Shown here piece by piece: positions 14,358-21,915 of a DNA stretch of 23,709 bases. The notes below the pieces were generated by a model. The model was not told where the DNA came from. It did not search any database and was given only the letters and a program-made list of their open reading frames with translations. Position numbers and translations under genes: made by a program. How positions within the stretch are numbered: position 1 is the stretch's first letter; every line of letters begins with the position of its first letter. The stretch covers positions 1 through 23,709 of the forward strand of contig JAAFIG010000046.1 in the NCBI GenBank assembly GCA_013298595.1. The letters run 5' to 3'. The stretch is from Deinococcales bacterium (GTDB lineage: Bacteria; Deinococcota; Deinococci; Deinococcales; JAAFIG01).

Positions 14358-15264
14358 AGCGAACTCGAGGGTCTATCAGCACATATAAAGCATCGGTTAT
14401 GAAATTAATACAAATATAAATAAATGCACTGAGCAGAACAAATGCCAAAATCACAGGAGCGTCTAAGCGATTCAGTGCCTCGAGTGCCACGCGGTTCATA
14501 CCCGGATAAGCAAATAAACTTTCGGTGATTGCGGCTCCAGACAGTAAACCTGCAAATTGCATACCAAGGATGGTTAAAAAGGGTATTAAAGCGTTTCTTA
14601 AAGCATGTTTGTATAAGACTTTAAATTCTGGTACACCTTTAGCTCGAGCTGTGCGAATACTATCTTGGGTTAAAACTTCGAGTAATTGGTTTCGGATCAT
14701 TTTTTGATAAATAGCTGCTCGAGGTAATGCCAGTGTAAGTGCTGGCAAAATCAGGTGGGCAGGACTGCCGCTGCCTTGGGATGGCAGTAATTGCCATTGC
14801 ACTGCAAAAAAATAGATTAGCAAAATACCAATCCAAAAAGTCGGAGCACTGATGAATAAACTCGAGATAAATTGACAAAACTTATCAAAACTCGAGCCAA
14901 CATGGGCTGCGTTTTGCACGCCAATGGGTATGCCAATGAGTAAACCAAAACCAATGGCAGTGAAAACCAACTCAAGGGTTGCAGGGAATCGCTCGAGTAA
15001 ATTTTTCATGGCAGGTTGAGCACTGTAAAACGATCGTCCGAAATCGCCTTGTATTGTTTTACCTAGAAAAATCAGGTACTGCACAGGTAGTGGTTGCTCG
15101 AGTCCATACGCTTGGCGCAAGGCTTGGCGTTCTGAATTAGTGGCATCTTCGGCGCTGAGTAAACTGATTGGGTCGCCAACAATATGCAGTGCTATAAATG
15201 CAATACTGGTTACCATCCATAAAACAATGATGCTTTGGCTGGCTCGAGTTAGTAAAAAAACCAC
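14350..15264 (-). CDS. peptide/nickel-type ABC transporter permease, DppB family
   Basis: Inner-membrane permease of 304 residues, DppB/OppB family, with about six transmembrane helices. Visible: N-terminal helix TRASQSIIVLWMVTSIAF, YGLEQPLPVQYLIFLGKTIQGDFGRSF typical of this family, the EAA loop TARAKGVPEFKVLYKHALRNALIPFL, the later PGMNRVALEALNRLD, and C-terminal DPRVRYE. It starts with GTG at 15264; a minus-strand TACAAT ends six bases before it and no Shine-Dalgarno is seen, so the message may be leaderless. It is divergent from the LacI-family gene. The cognate ATPases and binding protein are not in the window; substrate unknown. Confidence 0.9.
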   Translation of the reverse strand: MVFLLTRASQSIIVLWMVTSIAFIALHIVGDPISLLSAEDATNSERQALRQAYGLEQPLPVQYLIFLGKTIQGDFGRSFYSAQPAMKNLLERFPATLELVFTAIGFGLLIGIPIGVQNAAHVGSSFDKFCQFISSLFISAPTFWIGILLIYFFAVQWQLLPSQGSGSPAHLILPALTLALPRAAIYQKMIRNQLLEVLTQDSIRTARAKGVPEFKVLYKHALRNALIPFLTILGMQFAGLLSGAAITESLFAYPGMNRVALEALNRLDAPVILAFVLLSAFIYICINFITDALYVLIDPRVRYE

Positions 15265-15453
15265 GGGTGTATTGTACCGATTTTGCTTAGGCTTCTTCAG
15301 AGCTTCTTCATTGAGGACTGCAATGTAAGTTCGAGTTTTTTCTACCTGTTTTTCTCAGGTGCTCAGCAACTTGTGCTATACTACATTCAAATAGAGTGCA
15401 GGGATACAAAGTTTTGGGCTTTTTGCCCTGCCAGCACTCAAGGTGGAAAAATT

Positions 15454-16473
15454 ATGAAACTGACCATTCAAGAAGTAGCCGAAAAAGCTGGCGTAGGCGT
15501 AGGAACAGTTTCAAGAGTTCTCAACAATCATAAATCGGTGCGACCCGAAACCCGCGAACGAGTCAGTGCAGCCATGCAGGAACTTGGGTTTATTCCTAAT
15601 CCACATGCGCGGCGTGTTGCAGGTGGCAAAAGCTACACCGTCAGTATTATCTTACAAGTCGTTGGCACCGAATTTTATATTCGCCTTTTATCCGGACTCG
15701 AGAAAACCTTAGAAACACACCGTTACGACAGCGCCTTGTTCCCACTGATTGGGCGCGAACGCTTAGAACGTTACCTGAACTCGAGCACCCTTGCATATCA
15801 ATCCGATGGCATTGTCATGGCAAGCCATAATCTTGGCGATTTATACCCTGATGGCAAATTACCAACCCGTCAACCTGTTGTTATTGTGGACGGCAACAGT
15901 TGCCATTACGATAGTGTTTACCTTGACAACGAACTGGGTGGTGAATTAGCAGCTCGAGCCTTAGCTGCCTTAGATGGCGAAAAATATGCGATCAGTGTGC
16001 ACCAAGACCTCGACACCGTTTTCAAAACCACGGTCTTCCAAGACCGTATGCGTGGCTTTAAGAATTACTTCGAGAACAACCACACCGCCATGCCCGAAGC
16101 CAACATCCAAACCATCACCTTTGATTTAGAAAATGCTCGGCGAGCCACTCAACATATTCTTGATACAGCAACCTTGCCTGTCAATATTTTTGCGGCTGCC
16201 GATCTCATTGCGATGGCAGTCATTGACGAAACCCGTGCTCGTAATCTCGAGATTGGACGTGATGTCCGCGTGATTGGTTTTGACGACCACCCGTGGGCAA
16301 AAGAACATGGCTTAACCACTTTGCATCAACCTGTCGAAGCCATGGGGGCAACGGCTGCCGAATTATTGGTTGAACGACTTTCGGGTTACGATGGTGCACC
16401 ACGTCAAGTTCGTTTTGAACCACGCTTAATTGAACGGCGTAGCACTTTACAACAAGAAGATTCCGAAATTTAA
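15454..16473 (+). CDS. LacI-family transcriptional regulator
   Basis: A 339-residue DNA-binding repressor with a sugar-type effector domain. The N-terminal helix-turn-helix is classic LacI: MKLTIQEVAEKAGVGVGTVS followed by RVLNNHKSV, with the hinge AAMQELGFIPNPHARRV. The rest is a periplasmic-binding-protein-like effector and dimerisation domain, including FDDHPWAKEHGLTTLHQPVEAMG near 270-300 (numbering approximate). The ATG at 15454 has AGGTGG seven bases upstream. The 189-bp divergent gap to the DppB gene holds a possible -10 (TATACT near 15377) and a hairpin (GGGC and GCCC arms, about 15416-15428). Likely targets include sugar genes; the LacI-type site at malE is 14 kb away. The stop overlaps the stop of the next gene on the other strand. 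Confidence 0.93.
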   Translation: MKLTIQEVAEKAGVGVGTVSRVLNNHKSVRPETRERVSAAMQELGFIPNPHARRVAGGKSYTVSIILQVVGTEFYIRLLSGLEKTLETHRYDSALFPLIGRERLERYLNSSTLAYQSDGIVMASHNLGDLYPDGKLPTRQPVVIVDGNSCHYDSVYLDNELGGELAARALAALDGEKYAISVHQDLDTVFKTTVFQDRMRGFKNYFENNHTAMPEANIQTITFDLENARRATQHILDTATLPVNIFAAADLIAMAVIDETRARNLEIGRDVRVIGFDDHPWAKEHGLTTLHQPVEAMGATAAELLVERLSGYDGAPRQVRFEPRLIERRSTLQQEDSEI

Positions 16474-17096
16474 TTGTCTGGCAACACTGGCTCGATCAAA
16501 TAACAACAGACACTGGGGCTAGTTTGAGTGTCTCGAGAAACTTTGGCTTGCAATAATTGCCTGTACAAATCGGCTTCGCTCTCATAAACAGCCTCAAGTG
16601 CCACTTCGAGATGCGGAGAATTGCCTTGGGACAACACCCAGATGCCCTCTAAACGCTGAAGAGAAGCTTGATAGCCAAGTTCATTCAGAATCTCGAGCAA
16701 TGCCATTAAACGCTGCTCAAGTGAACCTTGTACTCGAGGTTGCCATTGAAGCAACAAGGTCTGGTTACGGCTATGTAAAACCGATAATACCGCGCCAACA
16801 CCATAAACTTGCTCGATATGTTCTAAGATATCAGTGCAAAGTTGCGCGTAGCGTTTAGGAAAATGCTGCTCGCCTTTACTCGAGACCCGAAAGACATGTT
16901 GCGGACGACCACGCTGGTTGACTCGTTGCACTTTGGCATCAAGTAAACCCTCATTTTTTAAATCCAATAAATGCTGCCGTGCCGCTGGCACACTGATCTC
17001 GAGAGCTGCAGCAACATCATGGGCTGTACCACTACCAGCGCCACGCAGCGCATACAAAACCCGAGTTTTGGTTGAATCGCCAGCAATACTGTGCAT
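16470..17096 (-). CDS. winged helix-turn-helix transcriptional regulator (ArsR/SufR-like)
   Basis: A 208-residue regulator. The N-terminal winged helix is clear: STKTRVLYALRGAGSGTAHD, then EISVPAARQHLLDLKNEGLL with the recognition helix, and a wing with NQRGRPQHVFRVS, the R-G-R-P turn common in SufR/ArsR-like proteins. The C-terminal half is helical and unassigned and ends near a CC pair (SVCCYLIEP). SufR proteins bind an Fe-S cluster through C-terminal cysteines, but only this pair is seen, so cluster binding is doubtful. A minus-strand AAGGAGGT lies 14 bases before the ATG, too far to be ideal; TAACCT five bases before the ATG could be a -10 for a leaderless mRNA. A near-perfect inverted repeat at 17120-17149 overlaps the likely -35 area. 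Confidence 0.75.
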   Translation of the reverse strand: MHSIAGDSTKTRVLYALRGAGSGTAHDVAAALEISVPAARQHLLDLKNEGLLDAKVQRVNQRGRPQHVFRVSSKGEQHFPKRYAQLCTDILEHIEQVYGVGAVLSVLHSRNQTLLLQWQPRVQGSLEQRLMALLEILNELGYQASLQRLEGIWVLSQGNSPHLEVALEAVYESEADLYRQLLQAKVSRDTQTSPSVCCYLIEPVLPDN

Positions 17097-17119
17097 GGTT
17101 TAGGTTAAGTACCTCCTTG

Positions 17120-17149
17120 AAATGTTTAGCAAAAAACGCTAAAACATTT
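17120..17149. promoter_or_regulatory. inverted repeat in front of the winged-helix regulator gene
   Basis: AAATGTTTAGC (17120-17130) and GCTAAAACATTT (17138-17149) are reverse complements except for one extra T/A. It lies 24-53 bases upstream of the regulator start, a good position for an autoregulatory operator. As RNA it would form a stable hairpin in either direction. Confidence 0.5.
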
Positions 17150-17188
17150 CTGACTAGAAGGAGTAAGGGCGATGTATCTCACGCTGTA

Positions 17189-17356
17189 ATGGCAGAATTG
17201 CTGTTTTTTGAAAATTCTAAAATGAGCGACCCTGCCCGTGAGGTGCGTCTTAGGGTTAAGAAAAGTGGTAGATACTTAGCTACTTTTGTGCTTCTCGAGC
17301 GCATAAAAAGCCACAAGTACCACCAGTGCACCCAACCAACCAGGGGCACCACCTAA
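17189..17356 (+). CDS. possible small protein preceded by a 5-codon leader ORF (uncertain)
   Basis: AAGGAG at 17158-17163 is followed eight bases later by ATG (17172) of a five-codon ORF (MYLTL, stop 17187-17189). Its stop overlaps the next ATG (TAATG), a layout typical of translational coupling. The second ORF would encode 55 residues rich in Arg and Lys (SDPAREVRLRVKKSGRYLA). Its last 81 bases overlap the antisense gene ending at 17276, and no homologous family is recognised, so it may be spurious. The Shine-Dalgarno and coupling are what make it worth listing. Confidence 0.25.
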   Translation: MAELLFFENSKMSDPAREVRLRVKKSGRYLATFVLLERIKSHKYHQCTQPTRGTT

Positions 17357-17713
17357 CTCGAGGGTAAAAGGTTTGCCCAGTAAACCACCAAGGCTACCAA
17401 TTAACCGTGTCCCCGATTCTCGAGCACTAAATTCCATAGCAGCAAACCCATCGCCGAGTGTACCTGTTACGGCATCTACACCACGTAAATTAATTGGGTC
17501 GTTACCAACAAAACCAATCAGTTCACCAGCCTCGAGGCTGAGTTGTACAGCAAAGCCATTGCTGCCACCAACCCGACCTGTCACACCCGTGGCTGTTAAG
17601 TCGAGTTTGACATCTCGAGCCATTAAAGCACCACCTACACGTCCTAGTAACTTATCGCCCTCAAGACGAACTTTAATCTCAAAACGTTCCGCACCAAGAA
17701 AACCTTCAATCAT
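17276..17713 (-). CDS. uncharacterised glycine-rich protein with C-terminal membrane segment
   Basis: A 145-residue product I do not recognise. Most of it is a series of short alternating strands with Gly-Arg/Gly-Phe turns (KLLGRVGG, GVTGRVGG, GELIGFVGN, RLIGSLGG), suggesting a repetitive beta structure of about 25-residue units. The last 25 residues (GAPGWLGALVVLVAFYALEKHKSS region) form one hydrophobic helix with a basic end, so it is probably a tail-anchored membrane protein. The ATG at 17713 has a minus-strand TATACT eight bases upstream and no Shine-Dalgarno, consistent with a leaderless mRNA. It contains several CTCGAG copies, like resident genes. It is divergent from the tRNA cluster. 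Confidence 0.6.
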   Translation of the reverse strand: MIEGFLGAERFEIKVRLEGDKLLGRVGGALMARDVKLDLTATGVTGRVGGSNGFAVQLSLEAGELIGFVGNDPINLRGVDAVTGTLGDGFAAMEFSARESGTRLIGSLGGLLGKPFTLELGGAPGWLGALVVLVAFYALEKHKSS

Positions 17714-17732
17714 CGCTTTAAAGTATACCCTG

Positions 17733-17761
17733 TTGACACATCACGAGATGCCTGATACACT
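17733..17761 (+). promoter_or_regulatory. consensus sigma-70-type promoter of the tRNA cluster
   Basis: TTGACA (17733-17738), a 17-bp spacer and TACACT (17756-17761). The -35 is a perfect consensus. Predicted start is near 17768, about 29 nt before the first tRNA. Confidence 0.8.
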
Positions 17762-17796
17762 CTCGCTCGCACTTCTCGTAAGTGTTGCTCTCTTGA

Positions 17797-17886
17797 GGAG
17801 GGTTGGCCGAGCGGTTGAAGGCGACAGTCTTGAAAACTGTAGTAGGGGAAACCTTACCGGGGGTTCGAATCCCTCACCCTCCGCCA
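17797..17886 (+). tRNA. tRNA-Ser, anticodon UGA
   Basis: Acceptor GGAGGGT pairs with ACCCTCC, discriminator G and encoded CCA at 17884-17886. Anticodon stem ACAGT/ACTGT closes loop CTTGAAA with anticodon TGA at 17831-17833. A long variable arm (GTAGGGG...CCTTAC region) and T-loop GTTCGAATC fit serine tRNA. It reads UCN serine codons. Confidence 0.97.
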
Positions 17887-17909
17887 AAGCCAGCACCCAA
17901 GATTCATCC

Positions 17910-18001
17910 GGAGGGATGGGTGAGCGGTTGAAACCAACGGTTTGCTAAACCGTCGTACGAAGAAATTTGTACCGAGAGTTCGAATCTCTCTCCCTCCGCC
18001 A
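17910..18001 (+). tRNA. tRNA-Ser, anticodon GCU
   Basis: Acceptor GGAGGGA pairs with TCCCTCC, discriminator G and encoded CCA ending at 18001. Anticodon stem ACGGT/ACCGT closes loop TTGCTAA with anticodon GCT at 17944-17946. Long variable arm, T-loop GTTCGAATC. It reads AGC/AGU. It lies 23 bp after tRNA-Ser(UGA), with which it shares most of its acceptor stem. Confidence 0.97.
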
Positions 18002-18040
18002 AGTAACACCCCGCTTAGCAAACGGGTCGCAACCAAACAA

Positions 18041-18117
<77 letters not shown>

Positions 18118-18123
18118 CTTTCA

Positions 18124-18154
18124 AGAACGATGCTCAATGCGTCGTTCTATTTTT
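18124..18154 (+). terminator. rho-independent terminator of the tRNA cluster
   Basis: AGAACGATGC (18124-18133) pairs with GCGTCGTTCT (18139-18148) over ten positions with one G-U wobble and a 5-nt loop, followed by ATTTTTC. It lies seven bases after the tRNA-Arg CCA. Confidence 0.85.
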
Positions 18155-18195
18155 CTTCATTTTGGTTTCACCTATAAACTGGTAGACTCGAGAAC

Positions 18196-19032
18196 GTGGA
18201 TTTTACTTTTCAAGCTATCATTTTAGGTATTGTCGAAGGCATCACCGAATTCTTACCCATCTCGAGCACAGGGCACTTAATTGTTGCCGAGCATCTACTT
18301 GGATTTTCTGACCCGAGTAAAACCTTTACTGTGGTCATTCAAATTGGGGCGATTCTAGCCGTGATTCTGTATTACTTTAAAGATTTACTGGCTCGAGTGA
18401 CAGGTTTATTCCAAGGGCAAGCCAATGCCAAAAAATTCTGGTTCAACCTTGTCATTGCCACTATTCCTGCAGCGGTACTGGGTTTAGCCTTAGAAAACTT
18501 TCTAGGTTTTCTTGACACACCTTTAACAGTTGCATTAGCTCTGATTATTGGTGGCATTATTTTGTTTGTGCTCGAGACCATACGCGGCAAACAACAAACC
18601 GCTCCCGAAGCACTCGAGCCAGACATTGACAGCATCACACCACGCCAAGCTTTACTGATTGGGGCTTTTCAAGTGCTTGCTGTGATTTTCCCAGGCACCT
18701 CGAGAAGCGGAGCCAGTATTGTTGGTGGTTGGCTGGTTGGCTTAAACCGCGTTACAGCCACTGCGTTCTCGTTTTATTTAGGTATTCCTACACTTGGCGC
18801 AGCAGGATTATACAAACTGTATAAGGCTCGAGATAGCCTCAGTAGTTTATCTGGTGGTGCTCCAGCTTTACTCATTGGCAGTGTGGTGAGCTTAATTACG
18901 GCGTTTTTAGCAGTTTCATGGTTACTAAAATTTATCTCGAGAAATGATTTCAAAGGCTTTGCGATTTACCGTATCGTAGCAGGGCTTGTGATCCTGATCT
19001 TATTAGCCACAAATGTCATGCCGAACACCTAA
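18196..19032 (+). CDS. uppP: undecaprenyl-diphosphate phosphatase
   Basis: Inner-membrane enzyme (BacA/UppP family) that converts undecaprenyl diphosphate to undecaprenyl phosphate, recycling the lipid carrier for peptidoglycan and other wall polymers; overexpression gives bacitracin resistance in known bacteria. The 278-residue, multi-helix product has both catalytic motifs: VEGITEFLPISSTGHL (from residue 13) and PGTSRSG (166-172). The GTG start has TAGACT seven bases upstream, no Shine-Dalgarno, and a CTCGAG in the gap, suggesting a leaderless mRNA. It follows the tRNA terminator, and its stop is one base from that of the convergent gene. Confidence 0.96.
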   Translation: MDFTFQAIILGIVEGITEFLPISSTGHLIVAEHLLGFSDPSKTFTVVIQIGAILAVILYYFKDLLARVTGLFQGQANAKKFWFNLVIATIPAAVLGLALENFLGFLDTPLTVALALIIGGIILFVLETIRGKQQTAPEALEPDIDSITPRQALLIGAFQVLAVIFPGTSRSGASIVGGWLVGLNRVTATAFSFYLGIPTLGAAGLYKLYKARDSLSSLSGGAPALLIGSVVSLITAFLAVSWLLKFISRNDFKGFAIYRIVAGLVILILLATNVMPNT

Positions 19033-19033
19033 A

Positions 19034-19429
19034 TTAGACTCGTCCATATTTTTTCTCTGGTGGCATCCAACGAATCGCTTCCCAGTCTGCATTTAAAGTC
19101 ATGCGTTGGGCTTGTCGAAACTCGAGACGTGTTGCAATACTCCAACCTCGGTCGTAATCGAGTTCATCTGAGGTTTTGCTGGCTGGGAACAGTGTCCAGA
19201 TAAAGCCTTTGTTACGAAGCGCTCGTACAGCTCGAGGAAAGTACCCTTCGACATGTTCACGATTGGTTAAAAAGAGAATCACCACATCAAAAAGCCCATC
19301 TAAATGGGTTTCGACAATCACTTCGGGAATTAACCGAATCCGTGCCAGAATTTCATCTGGGGCATTACAAACACTGACCACACTGTTGTTTTGAATTTCA
19401 AATTTATTGGTTACTGGGCTTACATTCAT
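19034..19429 (-). CDS. DUF3052-like protein
   Basis: A small cytosolic protein of 131 residues. The pattern LFDVVILFLTNREHVEGYFP, then PRAVRALRNKGFIWTLFPAS, KTSDELDYDRGW and a final DWEAIRWMPPEKK resembles the DUF3052-type family, whose function is unknown. The ATG at 19429 is chosen because AGAGG ends about five bases upstream; a GTG at 19435 would add two residues. It follows the RNA methyltransferase gene by 11 bases on the same strand and is probably co-transcribed. Confidence 0.55.
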   Translation of the reverse strand: MNVSPVTNKFEIQNNSVVSVCNAPDEILARIRLIPEVIVETHLDGLFDVVILFLTNREHVEGYFPRAVRALRNKGFIWTLFPASKTSDELDYDRGWSIATRLEFRQAQRMTLNADWEAIRWMPPEKKYGRV

Positions 19430-19440
19430 AATCACCTCTG

Positions 19441-20442
19441 TTAAGGAATTTCTAAGGCAAAGACTTTTAACGGCGCTTCTTCAACGGGTTTCACAGGATA
19501 ATCTTGATTGGACTGACCAAGGGATTGTAAAAGATTATACCCACGATTTGCCCGCTCAAGTCCACGGGTGATGGCTTTTTTAAAATCCAATCGGCTGAGC
19601 TTGGCATGGTTACAACAAGCCAGCAACAAGCCATTTGGCTCGAGTAATTCGGCTGCGGCTGCCACCAAATCATCGTAATTTGCTGCCACCGAAAAGCGTC
19701 GTTTTGCGGCTGTGGCAAAACTTGGTGGGTCAAGAATAATTGCGTCGAATTTATCGCCACGCCGCACAAAGCGTTTAAACCATTCAAAGACATCACCATG
19801 AATAAAATCTGTGCTGCGCGGTACAATACCGTTTAATCGGTAATTTTCTGTACCCCAATCCAAGACTTTTTTTGAAAGGTCAAGATTCACTACCCGCAAA
19901 GCACCACCTAAACTGGCTGCCACACCAAAACCGCAAGTATAAGCAAAGCAATTAAGCACGGTACTCGAGCCAATATGGGTGCGTAACCAAGCTCGGGTAT
20001 CTCGCATATCTAAGAAAATACCAACAGATAAATCGCCGCCAGGACGAATTAAAAAACGCATCCCAGATTCAAGCACAGTCAGGCTTTCGAGATTTTCACC
20101 CCAAACCGCCTCGAGTGGAGCCAACTCTGTTCGTTGTGTATTTGCCACATGACGAGCTTCCTTAGGGCGACGTTTCAAATAAACACTCGAGCACGGCAGT
20201 GTTTTTGTGATACAACCAAGCAGCACGCTTTCTGCACTCGAGTCCAGATATTCGTACAAAGATACCACTAAAACATCGGCAAATCGATCTATCGTTAAAC
20301 CGGAAATAGCATCTCCCGAGCCGTTTACCACACGAAACGCAGTGCTATCAGCACGATTAACCAAAGCCAGCCTTTTGACAAAAGCTGCTTGTAATCGTTG
20401 CTCGAGCACAGCAGGGCGACGCAGTAAAGCCAACAAATCCAT
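19441..20442 (-). CDS. class I SAM-dependent RNA methyltransferase, RlmI/RlmO-like
   Basis: A 333-residue Rossmann-fold methyltransferase of the group that includes 23S rRNA m5C methyltransferases (E. coli RlmI, Thermus RlmO). The SAM-binding motif I is VLNCFAYTCGFGVAASLGGA (usual form NLFSYTGGF), motif IV is LDPPSF (237-242), and a CC pair in LLLACCNHAKLS lies where these enzymes carry the catalytic cysteine. The N-terminal PUA domain seems reduced or divergent; the first 100 residues hold a GDAISGLTIDRFAD segment typical of the family's EEHE-like domain. A minus-strand TACACT seven bases before the ATG and no Shine-Dalgarno suggest a leaderless mRNA. The exact rRNA target is inferred, not shown. 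Confidence 0.8.
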   Translation of the reverse strand: MDLLALLRRPAVLEQRLQAAFVKRLALVNRADSTAFRVVNGSGDAISGLTIDRFADVLVVSLYEYLDSSAESVLLGCITKTLPCSSVYLKRRPKEARHVANTQRTELAPLEAVWGENLESLTVLESGMRFLIRPGGDLSVGIFLDMRDTRAWLRTHIGSSTVLNCFAYTCGFGVAASLGGALRVVNLDLSKKVLDWGTENYRLNGIVPRSTDFIHGDVFEWFKRFVRRGDKFDAIILDPPSFATAAKRRFSVAANYDDLVAAAAELLEPNGLLLACCNHAKLSRLDFKKAITRGLERANRGYNLLQSLGQSNQDYPVKPVEEAPLKVFALEIP

Positions 20443-20455
20443 ATGCCACAGTGTA
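20443..20455 (-). promoter_or_regulatory. leaderless-type promoter of the RNA methyltransferase gene
   Basis: On the minus strand TACACT (20455-20450) is followed by seven bases and the ATG at 20442, with no Shine-Dalgarno. The rest of the 337-bp gap up to 20779 holds the uncertain small ORF at 20588, one CTCGAG and the TTGACA box of HU at 20731. Confidence 0.5.
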
Positions 20456-20587
20456 TATCAGCCACTACAGTGATACATGACCAAAAAGAATATTTTTCGT
20501 TTATTTACTAAATTACCAAATTAAGATAATGCCGTCTATAACAGCACCAATTCTATCGCCACGCGCAGCACGGGATTCTGTGGTATT

Positions 20588-20713
20588 CTAAGACTCAACT
20601 GAATCACTAGGTTCGTTTGTGACGGTCTTCTCGAGAGATACCGCCCTGCTTGTGTTGTCTGTGGCGGAGTATTCGGTTTTGCCCGAAGTCTGTTTGCGTC
20701 TGCCACGGGTCAA
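20588..20713 (-). CDS. possible 41-residue hydrophilic protein (uncertain)
   Basis: A minus-strand ORF starting at TTG with GAGAGG six bases upstream. It would encode a basic N-terminus (TRGRRKQTSGKTEYS) and an acidic, serine/threonine-rich end (KTVTNEPSDSVES). No family is recognised. The only support is the ribosome binding site and an otherwise empty gap, and it carries one CTCGAG. It may be a chance ORF. Confidence 0.25.
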   Translation of the reverse strand: MTRGRRKQTSGKTEYSATDNTSRAVSLEKTVTNEPSDSVES

Positions 20714-20779
20714 TCCTTGCCTCTCCCCTATTGACAAATTAGCTATTCCCGTAGCAAAGTGATAGGCGGAGGTAACAAA

Positions 20780-21061
20780 ATGGCAGATCGTATGGGTAAA
20801 GCACATTTGGTTCAAGAAGTCGCAGACAAAGCTGGCGTGACACGTAAAGCCGCCGGAGCCGCCGTAGACGCAATGATTGGCGCAGTATTGGCTGGATCAA
20901 AGAAGGGTCATAGCGTCACGCTACCCGGACTTGGTACATTCAGTGTTGTCAAGACCAAAGCACGCACTGGTGTTAAACCAGGAACGAAGGACAAAATTAA
21001 GATTCCTTCTGGTAAGCGCCTCAAGTTCAAAGCATCAAGCACCCTCAAAGGTAAACTCTAA
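20780..21061 (+). CDS. HU-family nucleoid DNA-binding protein
   Basis: A 93-residue histone-like protein that bends and compacts DNA as a dimer. The HU/IHF pattern is clear: N-terminal helices (KAHLVQEVADKAGVTRKAAG), then SVTLPGLGTFSVVKTKARTG, and the DNA-binding arm leading to KIPSGKRLKFKASSTLKGKL. The family's NP at the arm tip is replaced by KPGTKDKIKI. GGAGGT ends six bases before the ATG, a full Shine-Dalgarno. TTGACA at 20731 is a probable -35, though the -10 is weak. It has no CTCGAG, unlike most neighbours, and a strong terminator follows. Confidence 0.95.
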   Translation: MADRMGKAHLVQEVADKAGVTRKAAGAAVDAMIGAVLAGSKKGHSVTLPGLGTFSVVKTKARTGVKPGTKDKIKIPSGKRLKFKASSTLKGKL

Positions 21062-21076
21062 ACAACCCTGCGCGTC

Positions 21077-21105
21077 AACGACTCCCACGTGGGAGTCGTT
21101 TTTTT
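21077..21105 (+). terminator. rho-independent terminator after the HU gene
   Basis: A 24-base perfect palindrome (21077-21100): arms AACGACTCCC and GGGAGTCGTT around a central ACGT, leading into TTTTTTT. Starts 16 bases after the HU stop. Confidence 0.9.
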
Positions 21106-21174
21106 ATAACCATATAAGCTAAAATATGACCCTGAACAATTCCTAACACAAGCCTCTGATAGAATCCCCAAGTT

Positions 21175-21915
21175 ATGCAGCATCGTCACCTGATTGCTCC
21201 AAGTTTACTCGCCTGCGATTTTTCTCAACTTAGGGAGGAACTTCGTGCTATCGAAAAAGCAGGCGCTGCTTGGGCACACTTTGATGTCATGGACGGCGCT
21301 TTTGTACCCAATATCTCAATTGGTTTACCGATTCTCGAGGCGTGCCGAAAAAACACGCTTTTAACCTTGGATGTGCATTTGATGGTACAAAACCCTGAGC
21401 GTTACCTCGAGCAATTCGCGGCGGCTGGTGCAGATATTTTAACGATTCATGCTGAAGCCACAGCCCATGCCCACCGAGCAGTCCAAATGATTAAAAATCT
21501 TGGCAAACGCGCTGGTTTAGCCATCAACCCTGGCACACCCATCGAAGCGTTCAGACCATTACTGCCAGACCTTGATTTAATCCTTGTTATGAGCGTTAAT
21601 CCTGGTTTTGGTGGTCAACAATTTATTCCTAGCAGCTTAGAACGCTTACAACAAGCAGCTCGCTTACGTGACCAACTCAACCCACAGTGCTTACTTGAAG
21701 TAGATGGTGGTGTCAATCAAAAAAACATTCATAGCATCGCCCTTGCAGGAGCTGATATTCTGGTCGCAGGTAGCGCCATTTTTTCTGCACCCAGTATCCG
21801 TGAAAATTTTGCTGCACTCCAAGCCAAACTCGAGGGACGTGAAATGCTGATAGCTCCATCAGGAACTGCCACCAACGAATCTATGACCCTAGAATTCACC
21901 GAGGAAACATCGTGA
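21175..21915 (+). CDS. rpe: ribulose-phosphate 3-epimerase
   Basis: Cytosolic TIM-barrel enzyme that interconverts ribulose 5-phosphate and xylulose 5-phosphate in the pentose phosphate pathway. The 246-residue product shows the family blocks in order: [25 protein letters not shown] with the metal/catalytic Asp, [13 protein letters not shown] with the metal-binding His, [36 protein letters not shown] and LVAGSAIF. It is about 20-25 residues longer than usual because of a C-terminal tail (after EGREML). TAGAAT lies nine bases before the ATG, with no Shine-Dalgarno. It overlaps the next gene by four bases. Confidence 0.95.
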   Translation: MQHRHLIAPSLLACDFSQLREELRAIEKAGAAWAHFDVMDGAFVPNISIGLPILEACRKNTLLTLDVHLMVQNPERYLEQFAAAGADILTIHAEATAHAHRAVQMIKNLGKRAGLAINPGTPIEAFRPLLPDLDLILVMSVNPGFGGQQFIPSSLERLQQAARLRDQLNPQCLLEVDGGVNQKNIHSIALAGADILVAGSAIFSAPSIRENFAALQAKLEGREMLIAPSGTATNESMTLEFTEETS

